This document shows positions 62,251-64,000 of a DNA stretch of 64,000 nucleotides, piece by piece. This DNA comes from a virus. Each line of letters opens with the position of its first letter. The first letter of the stretch is position 1. The notes below the pieces were generated by a model. That model made no database searches, was not told the origin of the DNA, and saw only the letters and a program-made list of their open reading frames with translations. Where the stretch lies: positions 1 to 64,000 of IMG/VR virus record IMGVR_UViG_3300042691_028918, one strand, 5' to 3'. The position numbers were made by a program, and so were the translations under genes.

Positions 62251-62937
62251 ATGGCGGTAAAAACATGGTCATTAAGACAAGTAACAACAAATGGAACACC
62301 TGCGAGTGTTTTGTGGTGGGATGAAGCTGCAGCCGCAACCGCCGCAACATCCGTAACGGGATGGACAGTCGCAAAAACTGCAGCCGGTAACTATCGTGAT
62401 TTATCAAACGGGTCGGAAGTTGCAGGTTTTTCTGCAACAATATCTCCCGCAGCTGCAGTACCAACATCGGATGCAAACTATCCATCGGCAACAACTTATG
62501 CACCACCAACGTTAATTAACAGTACCGATAGTATTTCTACTCTATATGAATATAATGGTGTATTTCCTGCTGGTACATGGACATTTAGCTTTCCTGTTAT
62601 TGCAGTAGGTGCAGGTGGTACGCAGGATGGAAGGATTGGTATACGTGTTTATAGAGGATTAAGAAGTGGTACTGCATTTGCGAGTGTAACGCAAATAACC
62701 TCTGCACGTTTGGTTGGTACTACTGTAACAAACCTAGCAACCGCAACTGCACAAACAAGTACGGTAACATGGGCAGCACCCGCATTTGATTTACAAAATG
62801 AATTCCTAATTGTTAAAATTGGTTGGGAAATAACAGGTGCAACTAATAATAATGCTAGTGACGTATTGTTGAGATGGGGAGCAGGTGCAACTATTGTATC
62901 ACCAACTTTTAAAAAATTCAGACATATAATTACATAA
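62251..62937 (+). CDS. Beta-rich fibre or receptor-binding protein
   Basis: A 228-residue protein with no signal peptide. It is Ala/Thr/Val-rich and beta-like: WSLRQVTTNGTPASVLWWDEAA, LYEYNGVFPAGTWTFSFPVIAVG, GRIGIRVYRGLRSGTAFASVTQI, NEFLIVKIGWEITGATNNNASDVLLRWG. The final strands resemble a jelly roll of the kind used by small virion adhesins. It follows the Cys-rich gene after two bases. Function inferred from location. Confidence 0.5.
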   Translation: MAVKTWSLRQVTTNGTPASVLWWDEAAAATAATSVTGWTVAKTAAGNYRDLSNGSEVAGFSATISPAAAVPTSDANYPSATTYAPPTLINSTDSISTLYEYNGVFPAGTWTFSFPVIAVGAGGTQDGRIGIRVYRGLRSGTAFASVTQITSARLVGTTVTNLATATAQTSTVTWAAPAFDLQNEFLIVKIGWEITGATNNNASDVLLRWGAGATIVSPTFKKFRHIIT

Positions 62938-62938
62938 T

Positions 62939-62950
62939 TTATATTTATAC
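62939..62950 (+). promoter_or_regulatory. TTATATTTATAC box upstream of the C1q-like gene
   Basis: Copy of the recurring motif, two bases before the ATG at 62953 and one base after the previous stop. Confidence 0.35.
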
Positions 62951-62952
62951 AT

Positions 62953-63915
62953 ATGGCATTGAATTTTCCAACATCACCGACAAATGGACAACAATACACA
63001 GATGGAAATGGTATTGTATGGGAATACTCGTCTACAAAAGGAGTATGGAATAAAAAAAGTGATGTTAACATTAAAGAATTTTCAGGAGCAAAACTATCAT
63101 TATCTGCAAATTTGGGATTAACTTCAACTACTACTCAAGTAGCATTTGATACGGTTGATTTTGATACGGATTCATATTCAAATATAGGAACGAATTCATC
63201 GAGACTCACAATATCTATAAATGGATATTATCGAATAAGTGCATTGTTTGAATCCGGCCCATTAGGTGCAGGTTCCACTTATAATTTTATTATAAAAAAG
63301 AATGGTATAACTGAACTTGCAAATTCAACGGCATCACCAAATCAATTCATAGCATATGATGAGGTATTACAATTGGTTTCTGGAGACTACATAGAATGTT
63401 ATATCCACGAAGATGATGGTATAGGTACTATATTGACAACTTCATTTTTTGAAATATATAGAGTAGGATATTCAATAGGTTCATCATTTTTACCATTAGA
63501 TTCTTTTAGTGGAGTAAAACTGAATTTATCTGCAAACGAAAGTATGACATCCACTCCAACTGCAATTCCATGGGATTCCGCAGATTATAATATAAATGCT
63601 GATATAAATGGTAATGTTTATTGGTCGGCAGGAACTGCACAAAAGGTATCCATATATACTGATGGGTATTATAGATTAAAATCATCTTTTGTTGCAAATA
63701 CCATAGGTGGTGCAAATTCGTATAATATTAATATAAAAGCAACCGGAAGTGCAACAATAGAAAGTGCATCTTTTGGTGCATTGGAAAATATAGAATTGGA
63801 TGAAACGTATTATTTCGCATCTGGAACCTATTTGGAAGCATATGCAAGTAATACAGGAAGTGTTGGACAATTAACAACGGATACGTATTTACAATTAATA
63901 AGAATAGGAGTATAA
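62953..63915 (+). CDS. Tandem C1q/TNF-like jelly-roll fibre tip protein
   Basis: A 320-residue protein. The first 40 residues (MALNFPTSPTNGQQYTDGNGIVWEYSSTKGVWNKK) are the common short fibre-attachment segment. Two similar domains follow, about 45-175 and 185-320. Each has GAKLSLSANLGLTSTTTQVAF / GVKLNLSANESMTSTPTAIPW, then ...RLTISINGYYRISALF / KVSIYTDGYYRLKSSF, AGSTYNFIIKKNG / GANSYNINIKATG and GDYIECYIH / GTYLEAYAS, the strand order of C1q/TNF-like trimers. Such domains are receptor-binding tips in many phages. It is the last complete gene; another short fibre gene follows. Confidence 0.7.
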   Translation: MALNFPTSPTNGQQYTDGNGIVWEYSSTKGVWNKKSDVNIKEFSGAKLSLSANLGLTSTTTQVAFDTVDFDTDSYSNIGTNSSRLTISINGYYRISALFESGPLGAGSTYNFIIKKNGITELANSTASPNQFIAYDEVLQLVSGDYIECYIHEDDGIGTILTTSFFEIYRVGYSIGSSFLPLDSFSGVKLNLSANESMTSTPTAIPWDSADYNINADINGNVYWSAGTAQKVSIYTDGYYRLKSSFVANTIGGANSYNINIKATGSATIESASFGALENIELDETYYFASGTYLEAYASNTGSVGQLTTDTYLQLIRIGV

Positions 63916-63926
63916 AATATAAAATT

Positions 63927-64000
63927 ATGGCATTTATAAAATCTACAAGTATAGTAACTGATACTGCAATCACAGTACCTGGATTATCGGGAGGAACCGA
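63927..64000 (+). CDS. Start of a further gene, truncated by the window end
   Basis: ATG at 63927 opens a frame to the last base: MAFIKSTSIVTDTAITVPGLSGGT. Eleven bases separate it from the preceding stop, with TATAAAATATAAAATT ahead. The fragment is too short to name; its composition resembles the other fibre-region genes. Confidence 0.5.
   Translation, partial: MAFIKSTSIVTDTAITVPGLSGGT

Noticed and set aside
1-64000. tRNA genes, integrase or attachment sites
   Set aside because: No cloverleaf-like region, recombinase motif or flanking direct repeat was seen on reading both strands; a tRNA search program would be the decisive test.

Overview
The window is about 64 kb of a very AT-rich genome of a tailed phage with a T4-like (myovirus) head module, probably an uncultured aquatic phage. 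The head genes run in T4 order: large terminase (gp17-like), portal (gp20), small core proteins, prohead protease (gp21), acidic scaffold (gp22), major capsid protein (gp23), then neck proteins (gp13-like, probably gp14-like). The first bases hold the C-terminus of a gp46/Rad50-like recombination nuclease subunit. Most genes lack a clear Shine-Dalgarno sequence and start just after an A/T-rich stretch. A TATATTTATA-like motif recurs upstream of late genes. Both fit a Bacteroidota host, but this is inference; no host marker gene is present. I saw no tRNA, integrase or CRISPR.

Layout. (1) 1-300: gp46 end and a small convergent ribbon-helix-helix-like gene. (2) 382-7260: a 1937-residue fibre/adhesin, a separately encoded S74-type intramolecular-chaperone protein and a small virion-like protein. 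(3) 7257-19582, plus strand: a carbohydrate island with glycosyltransferases, methyltransferases, two GT7 enzymes with a LamG-like domain inserted in the catalytic domain, three paralogous radical SAM proteins and two stand-alone LamG-like proteins. (4) 19579-29684, minus strand: an eleven-gene, tightly packed operon with three SDR epimerase/reductase-like proteins, an RmlC-type epimerase, a two-subunit truncated thiamine-diphosphate enzyme, an SGNH-like protein and four putative transferases. It converges on region 3 with overlapping stop codons. (5) 29759-35615: an SGNH-like protein, a 41-residue microprotein, a 1416-residue multidomain protein (HxGH nucleotidyltransferase, HExxH metallopeptidase, KxDG ligase-like) and a Cys-containing protein. 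(6) 35619-52461: lipoprotein-like membrane protein, terminase, head and neck. (7) 52454-64000: fibre/appendage genes, including two giant proteins built from 35- and 42-residue repeats, a CxxCxxCC protein and a tandem C1q-like protein. The window ends inside another gene.

How they may work together: regions 3 and 4 look like one pathway that makes and attaches an unusual, possibly C-methylated or branched sugar, to virion proteins or to host glycans. The LamG-like modules shared by the glycosyltransferases and the radical SAM neighbourhood suggest a common target. The 1416-residue protein and several small head-region proteins carry LxE/IxE sequences like those cut by the gp21 protease, which suggests that enzymes are packed in the prohead and matured there. 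The strongest novelty candidates are the nested GT7/LamG enzymes with the radical SAM-LamG cassettes, the 1416-residue possible polyprotein, and an A10 frameshift joining two core genes.
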